The position numbers and the translations under genes were made by a program. The notes below the pieces were generated by a model. It was not told where the DNA came from and made no database searches. It was given only the letters and a program-made list of their open reading frames with translations. A stretch of 64,000 nucleotides of DNA from Actinospineispora spinosispora DSM 44797 (GTDB taxonomy: Bacteria; Actinomycetota; Actinomycetes; Mycobacteriales; Pseudonocardiaceae). The stretch spans positions 62,001-126,000 of the forward strand of contig NZ_AUBB01000028.1 in assembly GCF_000429025.1 (NCBI RefSeq), written 5' to 3'. Positions within the stretch are counted from its first letter, which is position 1. Every line of letters starts with the position of its first letter. This document shows, piece by piece, positions 34,910-43,279 of this stretch.

Positions 34910-36151
34910 ATGGCTGATCAGCGTGTCGTGCTCATCCGCAATGCGGCGGTTCTCGATCCGACGGCGGACGAACCGCACCCCGATCGGACGATCGTCGTGG
35001 AGGGAGACGAGATCGTCGACGTCGGTGGTCCCGAGCTGCGCAGCGCGGACGCCCAGGTGATCGACGCCGGGGGTCGGATCGTGATGCCGGGCCTGATCGA
35101 CGCGCACGTGCACACGCTCGCCTACAGCGCGGACCTGCCGGGCGCCGCCGAGCAGTCGCCGTACTACGTCGCGGCCCGCGCGGGCGCGATCCTCGCCGGC
35201 ATGCTCGACCGGGGATTCACCACGGTCCGGGATGCGGCAGGCGCGGACTACGGGCTGGCCCAAGCCGTCGCGGAGGGCTGGTTCACCGGGCCCAGGGTGA
35301 TGTTCGGTGGCAAGGCGCTGTCCCAGACCGGCGGACACGGCGACGGTCGCCCGCGCGGCCGGGAGGTGCACGACGACCATTACTGCGCGCCGAGCCACTG
35401 TCGCATCGTGGACGGGGTCGACGAGGTCCGCAGAGCGGCACGCGACGAGCTGCGTCGCGGCGCCGAGCACCTCAAGCTCATGCTGGGCGGCGGGGTCGCG
35501 TCACCGACCGACCGGATCGACAGCACCCAGTTCTCCGTCGAGGAGATTCGCGCGGCGGTCGAGGAGGCGGAGGCCGCGAACCGGTACGTGCTCGGCCACG
35601 CCTACACACCGCGCGCGATCAACCGGGGCCTCGAAGCGGGTGTGCGGTCGATCGAGCACGGCAACCTGATGGACGACAGCAGCGTCGCGCTGTTCCTGGA
35701 ACACGACGCGTTCTACGTCCCGACGCTGGCGACCTACAGCGCGCTCGCCGAGGAGGGGCTCGCCGCCGGGCTGCCCAAGGCCAGCCACGACAAGGTCTTC
35801 GAGGTGCTCGACGCCGGGCTGCACGCGCTGGAGCTGGCCCACCGGGGCGGCGTCAAGATCGTGTACGGCACCGACCTGCTCGGCGACATGCACTACCGGC
35901 AGCTCACCGAGTTCAGCCTGCGCGCCCAGGTCCAGCCTGCCGCCGACATCATCAGGGCCGCGACCAGCACGGCCGCCGAGCTGCTGGGCCAGTCCGGCCG
36001 CATCGGAACGCTGGCTCCCGGTGCGTACGCCGACCTGCTGATCGTCGAGGGCAACCCGCTCGACGACGTCACGGTACTGACGAAACCCGAGGACACCCTC
36101 CGCCTGATCATGCACGCGGGCCGCATCCGCAGGAACACCCTCGCCAGGTAG
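34910..36151 (+). CDS. Amidohydrolase (prolidase/imidazolonepropionase-like)
   Basis: A 413-residue metal-dependent hydrolase of the amidohydrolase superfamily. Ligands are visible in PGLIDAHVHT (near residues 58-67), the catalytic lysine candidate in LKLMLGGG, GHAYTP, RSIEHGNLMDD and GTDLLGD. The family includes Xaa-Pro dipeptidases and organophosphate- or ochratoxin-degrading enzymes; the substrate is not predictable. Its ATG lies two bases after a palindrome and its stop one base before another. An MFS transporter follows 68 bp downstream. Confidence 0.88.
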   Translation: MADQRVVLIRNAAVLDPTADEPHPDRTIVVEGDEIVDVGGPELRSADAQVIDAGGRIVMPGLIDAHVHTLAYSADLPGAAEQSPYYVAARAGAILAGMLDRGFTTVRDAAGADYGLAQAVAEGWFTGPRVMFGGKALSQTGGHGDGRPRGREVHDDHYCAPSHCRIVDGVDEVRRAARDELRRGAEHLKLMLGGGVASPTDRIDSTQFSVEEIRAAVEEAEAANRYVLGHAYTPRAINRGLEAGVRSIEHGNLMDDSSVALFLEHDAFYVPTLATYSALAEEGLAAGLPKASHDKVFEVLDAGLHALELAHRGGVKIVYGTDLLGDMHYRQLTEFSLRAQVQPAADIIRAATSTAAELLGQSGRIGTLAPGAYADLLIVEGNPLDDVTVLTKPEDTLRLIMHAGRIRRNTLAR

Positions 36152-36197
36152 CCCGTGAGTGTTGCGGCCGCCCATAGGCGGCCGCAACACTCACGGG
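36152..36197. repeat. 46-bp perfect CGTGAGTG palindrome
   Basis: 21-base arms starting CCCGTGAGTGTTGCGGCC flank CATA. It begins one base after the amidohydrolase TAG and precedes the co-directional MFS gene. It shares its core with the element at 34864 on the other side of the amidohydrolase. Confidence 0.95.
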
Positions 36198-36219
36198 ACC
36201 TGAGCCGGGAGGACGTGCG

Positions 36220-37605
36220 ATGACGGTCGATCCGGTGCGCGAGGACGAGCTGCTGGCCCGGATCGAACGGCTGCCGATGTCGCGGCCGCACTACAGCCTG
36301 CTGTGGCAGGGCGGGCTCGGCTACACCTTCGACGGCATGGACGGCGCGATCGTCGCGTTCATCCTGCCGGTGGCGGCGGCGGTGTTCGCGCTGTCGCACG
36401 CCGAGCAGGGCGTTCTCGCCAGCTCGACGCTCATCGGTTTCCTGTTCGGCGCGCTCGCCGCCGGTCTGCTCGGCGACCGGATCGGCCGCCGCGGGGTCAT
36501 GATGTATGCGCTGGCGCTGTACGCGGCGGCCTCGCTGGTCGCCGCGCTGGCGCCGAACTGGCCGGTGCTGCTGGGTTTCCGGATCCTGGCCGGCGTCGGT
36601 ACCGGGGCCGAGTCGGCGATCATCGCGCCGTTCCTGTCCGAGTTCGTGCCCGGCAGGCTGCGTGGCCGGTTCATCGGGTCGCTCGCCGGGTTCTTCGCGT
36701 TCGGGTTCGTCGGCGCCGCGCTGCTCGGCTACTTCCTGGTGCCGACGTTCGCCGACGGCTGGCGGATCGTGCAGGTCATCACGGCGCTGCCGATCCTGAT
36801 GCTGCTGTGGTGGCGCCGCGCGCTGCCGGAGTCCCCGCGCTACCTGCTGTCCAGAGGCCGGACCGCCGAGGCCGAGGCGGTCGTCGAACGCATGGAGGAC
36901 CGGGTCCGCGTCGCGACCGGGGCGCAGCTGCCGCCAGTGTCACCGACGATTGCCGCCGCGCCGGTCGAGCCGCCCACCTCGTCGGCGCTGCTCGCGCTGT
37001 GGCGCGGCGCGCTCGCCCGGCAGACCGCGACCACCTGGGCGCTGTGGTTCTCCATCACGTTCGCCTACTACGGCTTCTTCACCTTCATCCCGTCGCTGCT
37101 GATCCAGGAGGGACTGACGATCAGCAAGAGCTTCGGCTACTCGATCGCGATCTACCTGGCGCAGGTCCCCGGCTACTACTCGGCGGCGTTCGTCTCGGAA
37201 CGTCTCGACCGCAAGCGGACGATCGCCGGCTATCTGACCGGCGGCGCGCTGTCCGCGATCGGGCTGGCCACAGCGGTGGGCAACACCCAGCTGCTGATCT
37301 TCGGGATGCTGCTGTCCTTCTTCATGAACGGCACCTACGCGTGCCTGTACAGCTACACCCCCGAGGTCTACCCGACGGCGATCCGCGCGACCGGCATGGG
37401 CGCGGCGTCCGCGTTCGGCCGCATCGGCGGCATCCTGTCGCCGATCATCATCGGCAGCGCCTACACGACGCTCGGGTTCTTCGGTGTCTTCGTGCTGACC
37501 TGCGCCGTACTGGCCGTCGGGGTGCTGGCGGTTCTGCTGCTCGGTGTCTCCACGAAGGGCCGGACGCTGGAGGACATCGCGGCCGAGACCAGCTCAGGAC
37601 ACTAG
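36220..37605 (+). CDS. MFS transporter (organic-acid/SV2-like)
   Basis: A 461-residue protein with about twelve membrane segments. The motif-A loop (GDRIGRRGVMM, near residue 87), GRFIGSLAGFFAFGF, and LPESPRYLLSRGRTAEAE before the central loop fit the SV2/aromatic-acid or metabolite symporter group. The ATG follows GGGAGGACGTGCG. Together with the upstream amidohydrolase it might import that enzyme's substrate. Its last codons TCA GGA CAC TAG form part of a 13-bp direct repeat shared with the end of the convergent lacI-type gene. Confidence 0.88.
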   Translation: MTVDPVREDELLARIERLPMSRPHYSLLWQGGLGYTFDGMDGAIVAFILPVAAAVFALSHAEQGVLASSTLIGFLFGALAAGLLGDRIGRRGVMMYALALYAAASLVAALAPNWPVLLGFRILAGVGTGAESAIIAPFLSEFVPGRLRGRFIGSLAGFFAFGFVGAALLGYFLVPTFADGWRIVQVITALPILMLLWWRRALPESPRYLLSRGRTAEAEAVVERMEDRVRVATGAQLPPVSPTIAAAPVEPPTSSALLALWRGALARQTATTWALWFSITFAYYGFFTFIPSLLIQEGLTISKSFGYSIAIYLAQVPGYYSAAFVSERLDRKRTIAGYLTGGALSAIGLATAVGNTQLLIFGMLLSFFMNGTYACLYSYTPEVYPTAIRATGMGAASAFGRIGGILSPIIIGSAYTTLGFFGVFVLTCAVLAVGVLAVLLLGVSTKGRTLEDIAAETSSGH

Positions 37606-37766
37606 TGCCCCGAGTCACACATTCGCACCGTAATTCCGGCGCCCAGATGCCGCCTGGCCGCGCCGCCGTCGTTGCGAGTACCACGTACGAGCTGCCTCCG
37701 GCGACGCAGCCAGACGACATCTGGATCACCGGACTCATGGCACGAATGTGCAACTCAGGACACTAG
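37593..37766. repeat. 13-bp direct repeats and 21-bp imperfect inverted repeats
   Basis: CTCAGGACACTAG occurs at 37593-37605 and again at 37754-37766. Just inside, GTGCCCCGAGTCACACATTCG (37605-37625, quoted in full is 21 bases; core CACACATTCG) is the imperfect complement of the segment 37743-37763. The enclosed ~150 bp has no gene. Direct repeats outside inverted repeats look like a small inserted element with a target duplication, but nothing in it resembles a transposase. Confidence 0.55.
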
Positions 37767-38774
37767 AACCGGCTGCTCACAGCCGCAGCTGCGGCGGTGC
37801 TCCAGGGACGCGGGCAGCCGGACGATCTCGCGGGACGCCAGCGGGTCGGCGAGACGCCGGGACAGCAGCTGCACGGCGCGCGCGCCCATCGCGTGGAAGG
37901 GCTGCGCCGCGGCGGTCAGCGGCGGGGTCATCGCCTCGCCCCACTCCAGGTCGTCGAACGCGACCAGCGCCAGGTCCTTGCCCACCACGATGCCCTCTTC
38001 ACGCAGCGCAAGCAGCGCGCCGATCGTCATGGCGTTGTTCGCGGAGAACAGGGCGGTCATGCCGCCCTGGCGCAGCAGCTGCAGCGTGGCGCGGCGCCCG
38101 CCCGCGACCGAGGACTCCCCGTCGCGCAGCAGCTCCGGCCGGATCGGGACACCAGCTGTCTGGTGCGCGCGCCGATAGCCGCGCAGCCGCTCGACGCTGG
38201 TGGACAGGCCACGTAGCCCGACGAGCATGCCGATCCGGGTGTGCCGGTGTTTGAGCAGGTGTTCGACGAGCTGGCTGGCGGCGCTCTCGCTGTCCGTGCC
38301 GACCTGGTCGCACGGCGCCTCGGCGAACCGGTCCACCAGCACGTACGGGGTGTGCTGGCGACGAAGCAGCGGCAGGGTGTGCTGCTGCCACGCCTCGGTC
38401 GGCGCCAGGATGATCCCGTCGACCCGCCGCGACAGCAGCAGCGCGATCGCGTCGCGCTCGGTGCGTGCGTCGTCGTGGGTGTCGCAGAACAACATGGCGT
38501 AGCCGGCCCTGCGGGCCTCGGACTCGACGCCGAGGATCAGCTCGGACAGGTACGGGTTGGAGGCCCCGGTGAGCGCGAGGCCGAGCGTCGGGCCGACCGG
38601 GGACTCGCGCCGGTTGCGGATCAGGTAGCCGAGTGACGTGGCTGCCTGTTCCACCCGGGTACGGGTCTCCTCGGCGACGAAGCGGGTGCCGTTGAGGACG
38701 TGTGAGACGGTGCTGACGGAGACGTCGGCCAGCTCGGCCACGTCCGCCATTCGAATTCGCTTCGCTGCGCTCAT
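37755..38774 (-). CDS. LacI-family transcriptional regulator
   Basis: A 339-residue repressor. The LacI helix-turn-helix MADVAELADVSVSTVSHVLN is at residues ~9-28 with the hinge following, and a periplasmic-binding-protein-like effector domain fills the rest (GLALTGASNPYLSELILGVE; FSANNAMTIGALLAL; VAFDDLEW). These usually sense a sugar. It lies 76 bp downstream of the single-chain carboxylase on the same strand and converges with the MFS transporter; either could be its target. It ends in a CGCEQP-type segment near two cysteines. Confidence 0.9.
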   Translation of the reverse strand: MSAAKRIRMADVAELADVSVSTVSHVLNGTRFVAEETRTRVEQAATSLGYLIRNRRESPVGPTLGLALTGASNPYLSELILGVESEARRAGYAMLFCDTHDDARTERDAIALLLSRRVDGIILAPTEAWQQHTLPLLRRQHTPYVLVDRFAEAPCDQVGTDSESAASQLVEHLLKHRHTRIGMLVGLRGLSTSVERLRGYRRAHQTAGVPIRPELLRDGESSVAGGRRATLQLLRQGGMTALFSANNAMTIGALLALREEGIVVGKDLALVAFDDLEWGEAMTPPLTAAAQPFHAMGARAVQLLSRRLADPLASREIVRLPASLEHRRSCGCEQPVLVS

Positions 38775-38799
38775 CCTGCTCGTTCAGGCTGTTCGGGTT

Positions 38800-38814
38800 G
38801 TTGTCTCCGATAAC
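38800..38814. promoter_or_regulatory. LacI-like operator candidate upstream of lacI-type gene
   Basis: GTTGTCTCCGATAAC has five of seven pairs around a central C, in the 76-bp gap before the regulator start. It could be an autoregulatory site. Support is limited to symmetry and position. Confidence 0.3.
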
Positions 38815-38850
38815 TTGTCGTGCTTGATCGGTCTAGCGTTACGCCTGGGG

Positions 38851-41800
38851 TTAACCCGGGATGAACCCCAGCGCCGAGGTGAGGACGGCACGGGTGTCCG
38901 CCGGGTCGATCACGTCGTCGATGTCGAACACCGTCGCGGTGCTCAGCGCCTTGCCGTGTTCGTACGCCCGGGCGACCAGCTCCTGGTAGCGAGCCTCACG
39001 GGCGTCCGGATCGTCGATCGCGCCCAACTCAGCACGGTAACCGAGCTGGACCGAACCCTCCAGTCCCATCCCGCCGAACTCCCCGGTCGGCCAGGCGACG
39101 GTGAGCAGGCTGGAGCGCAGTCCGCCGCCCGCCATGGCCATCGCGCCCAGCCCGTAGCCCTTGCGCAGCACGACCATGACCAGCGGGGTCGGCAGGTGCG
39201 CGCCGGCGACGAACATCGCGCCGAAGCGCCGCACGGTCGCGGTGCGTTCGGCGTCCGGGCCGACCATGAACCCCGGGGTATCGCACAGCGAGATCACCGG
39301 GAGCCGGTAGGTGCCGCAGACGCCGAGGAACCGGGCGGCCTTGTCGGAGGCCTCGGCGTCGATCGCGCCGCCCAGGTGCATCGGGTTGTTCGCGATGACC
39401 CCGACCGGGTTCCCGGCGAGGCGGGCGAAGGCGGTGACGACGCCGATCCCGAACTCGGGTCGCAGCTCCAGCACGCTGCCGGTGTCGAACAGGGCGTCGA
39501 GCACCGGGCGGACCTGGTAGCTGCGCACCCGGTTCTCCGGGATCAGGTGACGCAGCAGCCGCTGGTCAGGGGCTTCCCAGTCGGCTCGCGGCCCGGACAC
39601 GTAGGACAGGTACTGCTTCGCCACGTCCACCGCCGCGAAGTCGTCCGGCACCAGGACGTCGACCACGCCGTTGGGCACCTGCACCGACATCGGGCCGACG
39701 TCGCCGGGCGCCACGTCGCCCAGGCCGCCGCCGGAGATCATCGCCGGGCCGCCCATGCCGATGCTGGAGCCCTCCTGTGCGATCAGTACGTCGCACACGC
39801 CGGCGAGTGCCGCGTTGCCTGCGAAGCAGTACCCGCCGAGCACCGCGACCGTGGGCACCTCGGTGGCCAGCTCGGCCGCGAGCCGGAAGGTCGGCACGTC
39901 GAGGCCGGTGTAGCCGGGCTGGTCGGTGTCACCGGGACGACCACCGCCGCCCTCCACGAACATCACCACCGGGATCCGCTCGCGCTTGGCCAGCTCGAGC
40001 AGCCGGTCGGTCTTGCGGTGGTTCTGCACACCTTGGGTGCCGGCGAGCACGGTGTAGTCGTAGACGAGGACCGCGCAGCGCAAGCCGTTGATCCGGGCCG
40101 TTCCGGTGATCATGCCGTCGGCGGGGGTGCGTGCGATCAGGTCGGCCATGGTGCGTCGGCGGCGCTGCGCGGCCACGGCGAGTGCGCCGTACTCGACGAA
40201 TGTGTCCGGGTCGCACAGCCGCGCGAGGCATTCCCGCGCGGTGCGTCTGCCCTTGTCGCGCCGCTTCGCCACGGCCTCAGGGCGGGCCTCGTCGAGCCCG
40301 GTGCGGTGGCGTTCGATCGACTCGGCGAGGTCCGGCCGGATGTGGTCGAGGTCGAGGTCGTCGACGCCCGCATGGTCGTCCTCGGCGGATTCCGCCGGGT
40401 CCACGAGCAGCAGCGGCGTCCCCTCGACGACCGTGTCACCGATCGCGACGAGCACCTCCCGCACCTGGACCGGACCGGGCGCCGGGACGACGTGCTCCAT
40501 CTTCATCGCTTCCAGCACGGCCATCGCGGCACCTTCGGCACGGTGCTCGCCCACGGCGGCCGGAAGCTCGACGACCACCCCGGCCCTCGGCGCGACCACC
40601 GCATCCCCTCGTGAGCGTTGAGTGTGGCCATAACCAGACTCAACACTCACGAGGGGTTCGGCCTCCAGGAGCTGGGCGAGGTGGTCATCGACGTAACCGG
40701 TGTGCGGCGGCTCGTCGGGGACCGTGCGCAGCAGCGCGCGGAGCAGACCGATGTTGGTGGCGCTGCCCTCGACCCGGAACTCGCTCAGTGCCCGATCGGT
40801 CGCGGCGTTCGCCCTGGCCAGGTCGGTGCCGGTGACGATCACCTTGGCGATCAGCGAGTCGTAGCGGGGGCTGACCTCGACGTTCGCCGCGCAGTGCGTG
40901 TCCACCCGGACGCCGCGGCCGGTCGGTGGGTCGAAACGGGTCAGCAGCCCGCCCGCCGGGCGCACGTCGCCCGAGGCGTCCATGGTCTCGGCGTTCACTC
41001 GCGCCTGTACCGCCACTCCGCGCGGTTCGGGGGTGTCGGTCAGCCCCAGCTGGTCGAGCGTGGCGCCGCCCGCGAGACGCAGCTGCAGCTCGATCAGGTC
41101 GAGGCCGGTGACCTCCTCGGTGACCGTGTGCTCGACCTGGATCCGCGGGTTGACCTCGAGGAACGCGATGTCGTCTCCGGCGACCAGGAACTCGACGGTC
41201 GCCAGTCCCAGCCGGTCGACCGAGGCGCCCAGCGCGGTCGCGGCCTTGCGCAGCCGGTCCCGCAGATGGTCGGACAACCCGGGTGCCGGTGCGACCTCGA
41301 TGAGCTTCTGGCGGCGGCGCTGCAGGCTGCAGTCCCGATCGCCCAGCGCCACGACCGCGCCGGTGTGGTCGCCGGCCAGCTGGACCTCGATGTGTCGCGC
41401 GTTCGTCAGCAGCTTCTCCAGGTAGAGATCGCCGTTGCCGAACGCGTTCCGTGCCTCGGACCGGCAGCGGCGCAGCACCTCGTCCAGCTGCGCCGCGTCG
41501 GTGACCGGCCGGATGCCGCGGCCGCCGCCCCCGGCGACGGCCTTCACCATCACCGCGCCTGCCGAGGCGAAGAAGTCGTGGGCCGGGGCGAAGTCGTCGG
41601 TGAGGACCGGGGACGCGTCCGGGGCGGCGATGTCCAGCTCGACCGCGCGGACCCGTGCGGCGATCTTGTCGCCGAACAGCCGTAGCGCATCGGGTGAGGG
41701 TCCGACGAACGTCAGCCCGGCGACCTCACAGGCCTGGGCGAAGTCGGCGCGCTCGGAGAGGAACCCGTAACCGGGGTGCACCGCGTCGCACCCGGTCTGC

Positions 41801-42003
41801 CGCGCGACCCCGACCAGGGCCTCGACGTCCAGGTAGGCGGCCGGGCCCGTGCCGTCCAGCGCGATCGACTCGTCGGCTCGTCCGCTGTCGGCGTCGTCCT
41901 CCGCGAAGACCCCGACGGTCGAGATCCCGAGAGCGGCGGCGGTGTGCAGAATCCGGACGGCGATCTCGCCCCGGTTGGCGACCAGCAGACGGGTGACAGG
42001 CAC
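38851..42003 (-). CDS. Single-chain acyl-CoA carboxylase (BC-BCCP-CT fusion)
   Basis: A 1050-residue fusion. Residues ~1-445 are biotin carboxylase (LVANRGEIAVRILHTA; KAVAGGGGRGIRPV; DCSLQRRRQKLIE; EVNPRIQVEHTVTEE), the biotin carrier has EAMKMEHVV with Lys501, and residues ~560-1050 are the carboxyltransferase (FVEGGGGRPGD; GGYCFAGNAAL; LCDTPGFMVGPDAE). This matches the single-polypeptide long-chain acyl-CoA carboxylases known from a few actinobacteria and proteobacteria. As in the two-subunit enzyme at 23734, a CGTGAGTG-family palindrome (40605-40656) is read in frame, here encoding residues ~450-467 in the linker between carboxylase and carrier domains. The substrate is unknown. Confidence 0.9.
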   Translation of the reverse strand: MPVTRLLVANRGEIAVRILHTAAALGISTVGVFAEDDADSGRADESIALDGTGPAAYLDVEALVGVARQTGCDAVHPGYGFLSERADFAQACEVAGLTFVGPSPDALRLFGDKIAARVRAVELDIAAPDASPVLTDDFAPAHDFFASAGAVMVKAVAGGGGRGIRPVTDAAQLDEVLRRCRSEARNAFGNGDLYLEKLLTNARHIEVQLAGDHTGAVVALGDRDCSLQRRRQKLIEVAPAPGLSDHLRDRLRKAATALGASVDRLGLATVEFLVAGDDIAFLEVNPRIQVEHTVTEEVTGLDLIELQLRLAGGATLDQLGLTDTPEPRGVAVQARVNAETMDASGDVRPAGGLLTRFDPPTGRGVRVDTHCAANVEVSPRYDSLIAKVIVTGTDLARANAATDRALSEFRVEGSATNIGLLRALLRTVPDEPPHTGYVDDHLAQLLEAEPLVSVESGYGHTQRSRGDAVVAPRAGVVVELPAAVGEHRAEGAAMAVLEAMKMEHVVPAPGPVQVREVLVAIGDTVVEGTPLLLVDPAESAEDDHAGVDDLDLDHIRPDLAESIERHRTGLDEARPEAVAKRRDKGRRTARECLARLCDPDTFVEYGALAVAAQRRRRTMADLIARTPADGMITGTARINGLRCAVLVYDYTVLAGTQGVQNHRKTDRLLELAKRERIPVVMFVEGGGGRPGDTDQPGYTGLDVPTFRLAAELATEVPTVAVLGGYCFAGNAALAGVCDVLIAQEGSSIGMGGPAMISGGGLGDVAPGDVGPMSVQVPNGVVDVLVPDDFAAVDVAKQYLSYVSGPRADWEAPDQRLLRHLIPENRVRSYQVRPVLDALFDTGSVLELRPEFGIGVVTAFARLAGNPVGVIANNPMHLGGAIDAEASDKAARFLGVCGTYRLPVISLCDTPGFMVGPDAERTATVRRFGAMFVAGAHLPTPLVMVVLRKGYGLGAMAMAGGGLRSSLLTVAWPTGEFGGMGLEGSVQLGYRAELGAIDDPDAREARYQELVARAYEHGKALSTATVFDIDDVIDPADTRAVLTSALGFIPG
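40605..40656. repeat. 52-bp degenerate palindrome in frame in the fused carboxylase gene
   Basis: The left arm starts CCCCTCGTGAGCGTTGAG and the right arm ends CTCAACACTCACGAGGGG. Three pairs are mismatched around an otherwise symmetric axis at 40630.5. In the gene's frame it encodes P-L-V-S-V-E-S-G-Y-G-H-T-Q-R-S-R-G. The mismatches suggest an older insertion than the perfect element at 25079. Confidence 0.93.
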
Positions 42004-42037
42004 CAGCCGACCCTAATCGCTGCCGCGCAGGTCAGCA

Positions 42038-42083
42038 CCCGTGAGTGAGTTGGGCTGCCCCGGCAGCCCAACTCACTCACGGG
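42038..42083. repeat. 46-bp CGTGAGTG palindrome
   Basis: 22-base arms starting CCCGTGAGTGAGTTGGGC flank CC. It lies upstream of the fused carboxylase and contains the TGA stop (42077-42079) of the next leftward gene, so that protein ends inside the element. Confidence 0.95.
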
Positions 42084-42685
42084 GTGGGTGGGTGCAGGCC
42101 CAGGCGGCGCAGTTCGAGCGCGGCGAGCTGACGGAGCGCCTCGGGGTCGCCGGTGCGCCAGGCGTTCGCCGGATGATCGCCGACGATGCGCAGCTCGGCG
42201 GGCGGCAGCGTGGTGAGCGCGCGCAGGGCGAGCAGGTCCAGCGCGTGCGCATCCTCACGGGCCAGGGCAGCGGCGCCGGCCGCCTTGGCGTAGCGCAGCC
42301 GGGACGGCAACCAGAGCAGCAGCGGCGGTAGGAGGCCGATGAGCATGACCAGCAGCGCGGTGCCGGTGGCCAGCGCGGACACCGCGTCGTCCTGCTGCTG
42401 ACCGACGCCGCGCAACGCCTCACCCGCGGCCTGGCCCTGCTGCAGCGCGGCCGACAGGGCACTGCCGAAGAACGGCAGCTGCGCGGCGGCGGCCGCGCCC
42501 TCGGCGAACATCGCGGCGATGTTGGCGCCGGTGTTGATCAGCGCCGTCGTCGGCGTCCGCAGTGCGGACACCAGGTCGTTCGCATGCACCGCGAGCAGCA
42601 GGAACACGAGCAGCCAGACCACCACGAGCCCGTCGAGCATCAGCTGACGGCCGCGTACCGAGGCGATCTCCGCGTAGGGCTTCAT
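42077..42685 (-). CDS. Hypothetical membrane protein with two transmembrane segments
   Basis: A 202-residue protein with membrane helices near residues 17-40 (LDGLVVVWLLVFLLLAV) and 105-130 (LLVMLIGLLPPLLLWLP). The Ala/Gln-rich region between them is probably extracytoplasmic, and the C-terminal ~75 residues are cytoplasmic, helical and Leu/Arg-rich. I recognise no family. The ATG overlaps the carbonic-anhydrase stop by 4 bp, so they are coupled. The C-terminal residues and stop fall in a repeat palindrome. Confidence 0.7.
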   Translation of the reverse strand: MKPYAEIASVRGRQLMLDGLVVVWLLVFLLLAVHANDLVSALRTPTTALINTGANIAAMFAEGAAAAAQLPFFGSALSAALQQGQAAGEALRGVGQQQDDAVSALATGTALLVMLIGLLPPLLLWLPSRLRYAKAAGAAALAREDAHALDLLALRALTTLPPAELRIVGDHPANAWRTGDPEALRQLAALELRRLGLHPPTP

Positions 42686-43212
42686 GCCGGACCACCCAGC
42701 TCGGGTGCACCGACACTGTGCCGCGCGGCCAGCTCGCGGTACAAGGCCGGGTTGGTCTTCACCCACCAGCCGGCCGACTCGGTCAACGGCCCTTTGATCT
42801 TGGCGGGTGCGCCGAGCACCAGCTGGTCGTCCGGGATCACCATGTTCGGTGTGACCAGCGACCCGGCGCCGATCATGCAGTGGTCACCGATCCGCGCGCC
42901 GTCCTGCACGGTGGCACCGTTGCCGATGATCGACTCCGCGCCGATGACGCAGTTGTGGATGACGCACAGGTGCCCGACCGTCGTGCCGGGGCCGACGATC
43001 AGCGGGTCCGCGCCGCCGTGCAGCACCGAGTTGTCCTGCACGTTCGCCCCGGCCCGGATGATGATCGGTCCGAAGTCCGCGCGCAGCACCGCGCCGTACC
43101 AGACGGACGCCTCCGCCTCGACTCGAACGTCCCCGATCAGCGCCGCGGTCGGGGCGATCCACGCGGTCTCGTGCACGGTCGGTTCAGCGCCCTCGAACGC
43201 AAACAGCGGCAT
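42682..43212 (-). CDS. Gamma-carbonic anhydrase-like hexapeptide protein
   Basis: A 176-residue left-handed beta-helix protein of the gamma-class carbonic anhydrase family. Repeats of the type IGDVRVEAEASVWYGAVLRA run from residue ~25, and the three zinc-ligand histidines are H65, H81 and H86. Some members lack measurable carbonic anhydrase activity and may bind CoA derivatives. Its stop overlaps the start of the membrane-protein gene, suggesting a two-gene operon. Confidence 0.88.
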   Translation of the reverse strand: MPLFAFEGAEPTVHETAWIAPTAALIGDVRVEAEASVWYGAVLRADFGPIIIRAGANVQDNSVLHGGADPLIVGPGTTVGHLCVIHNCVIGAESIIGNGATVQDGARIGDHCMIGAGSLVTPNMVIPDDQLVLGAPAKIKGPLTESAGWWVKTNPALYRELAARHSVGAPELGGPA

Positions 43213-43234
43213 CCCCGCACTCTAGAGACACCCC

Positions 43235-43278
43235 TCGTGAGTGTTGAGTGTGGCTATAGCCGCACTCAACACTCACGA
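43235..43278. repeat. 44-bp CGTGAGTG palindrome
   Basis: TCGTGAGTGTTGAGTG and CACTCAACACTCACGA flank GGCTATAGCCG; 21 of 22 pairs match. It lies between thiD, whose stop is just to its right, and the carbonic anhydrase, both leftward. It is probably a terminator for the thiamine operon. Confidence 0.92.
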
Positions 43279-43279
43279 C

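Noticed and set aside
37606..37753. IS element between the MFS and lacI-type genes
   Set aside because: The ~148-bp interval is too short for a transposase and has no open frame; only the flanking repeats are reported.
38638..40614. 658-codon open frame on the plus strand opposite the fused carboxylase
   Set aside because: It is antisense to the conserved carboxyltransferase domain and shows no recognisable protein features; long antisense frames are expected at this GC3 content.
38638..42003. Frameshift or assembly error at the in-frame palindrome of the fused carboxylase
   Set aside because: The frame is continuous through both flanking domains with normal codon use, and a second carboxylase shows the same arrangement.
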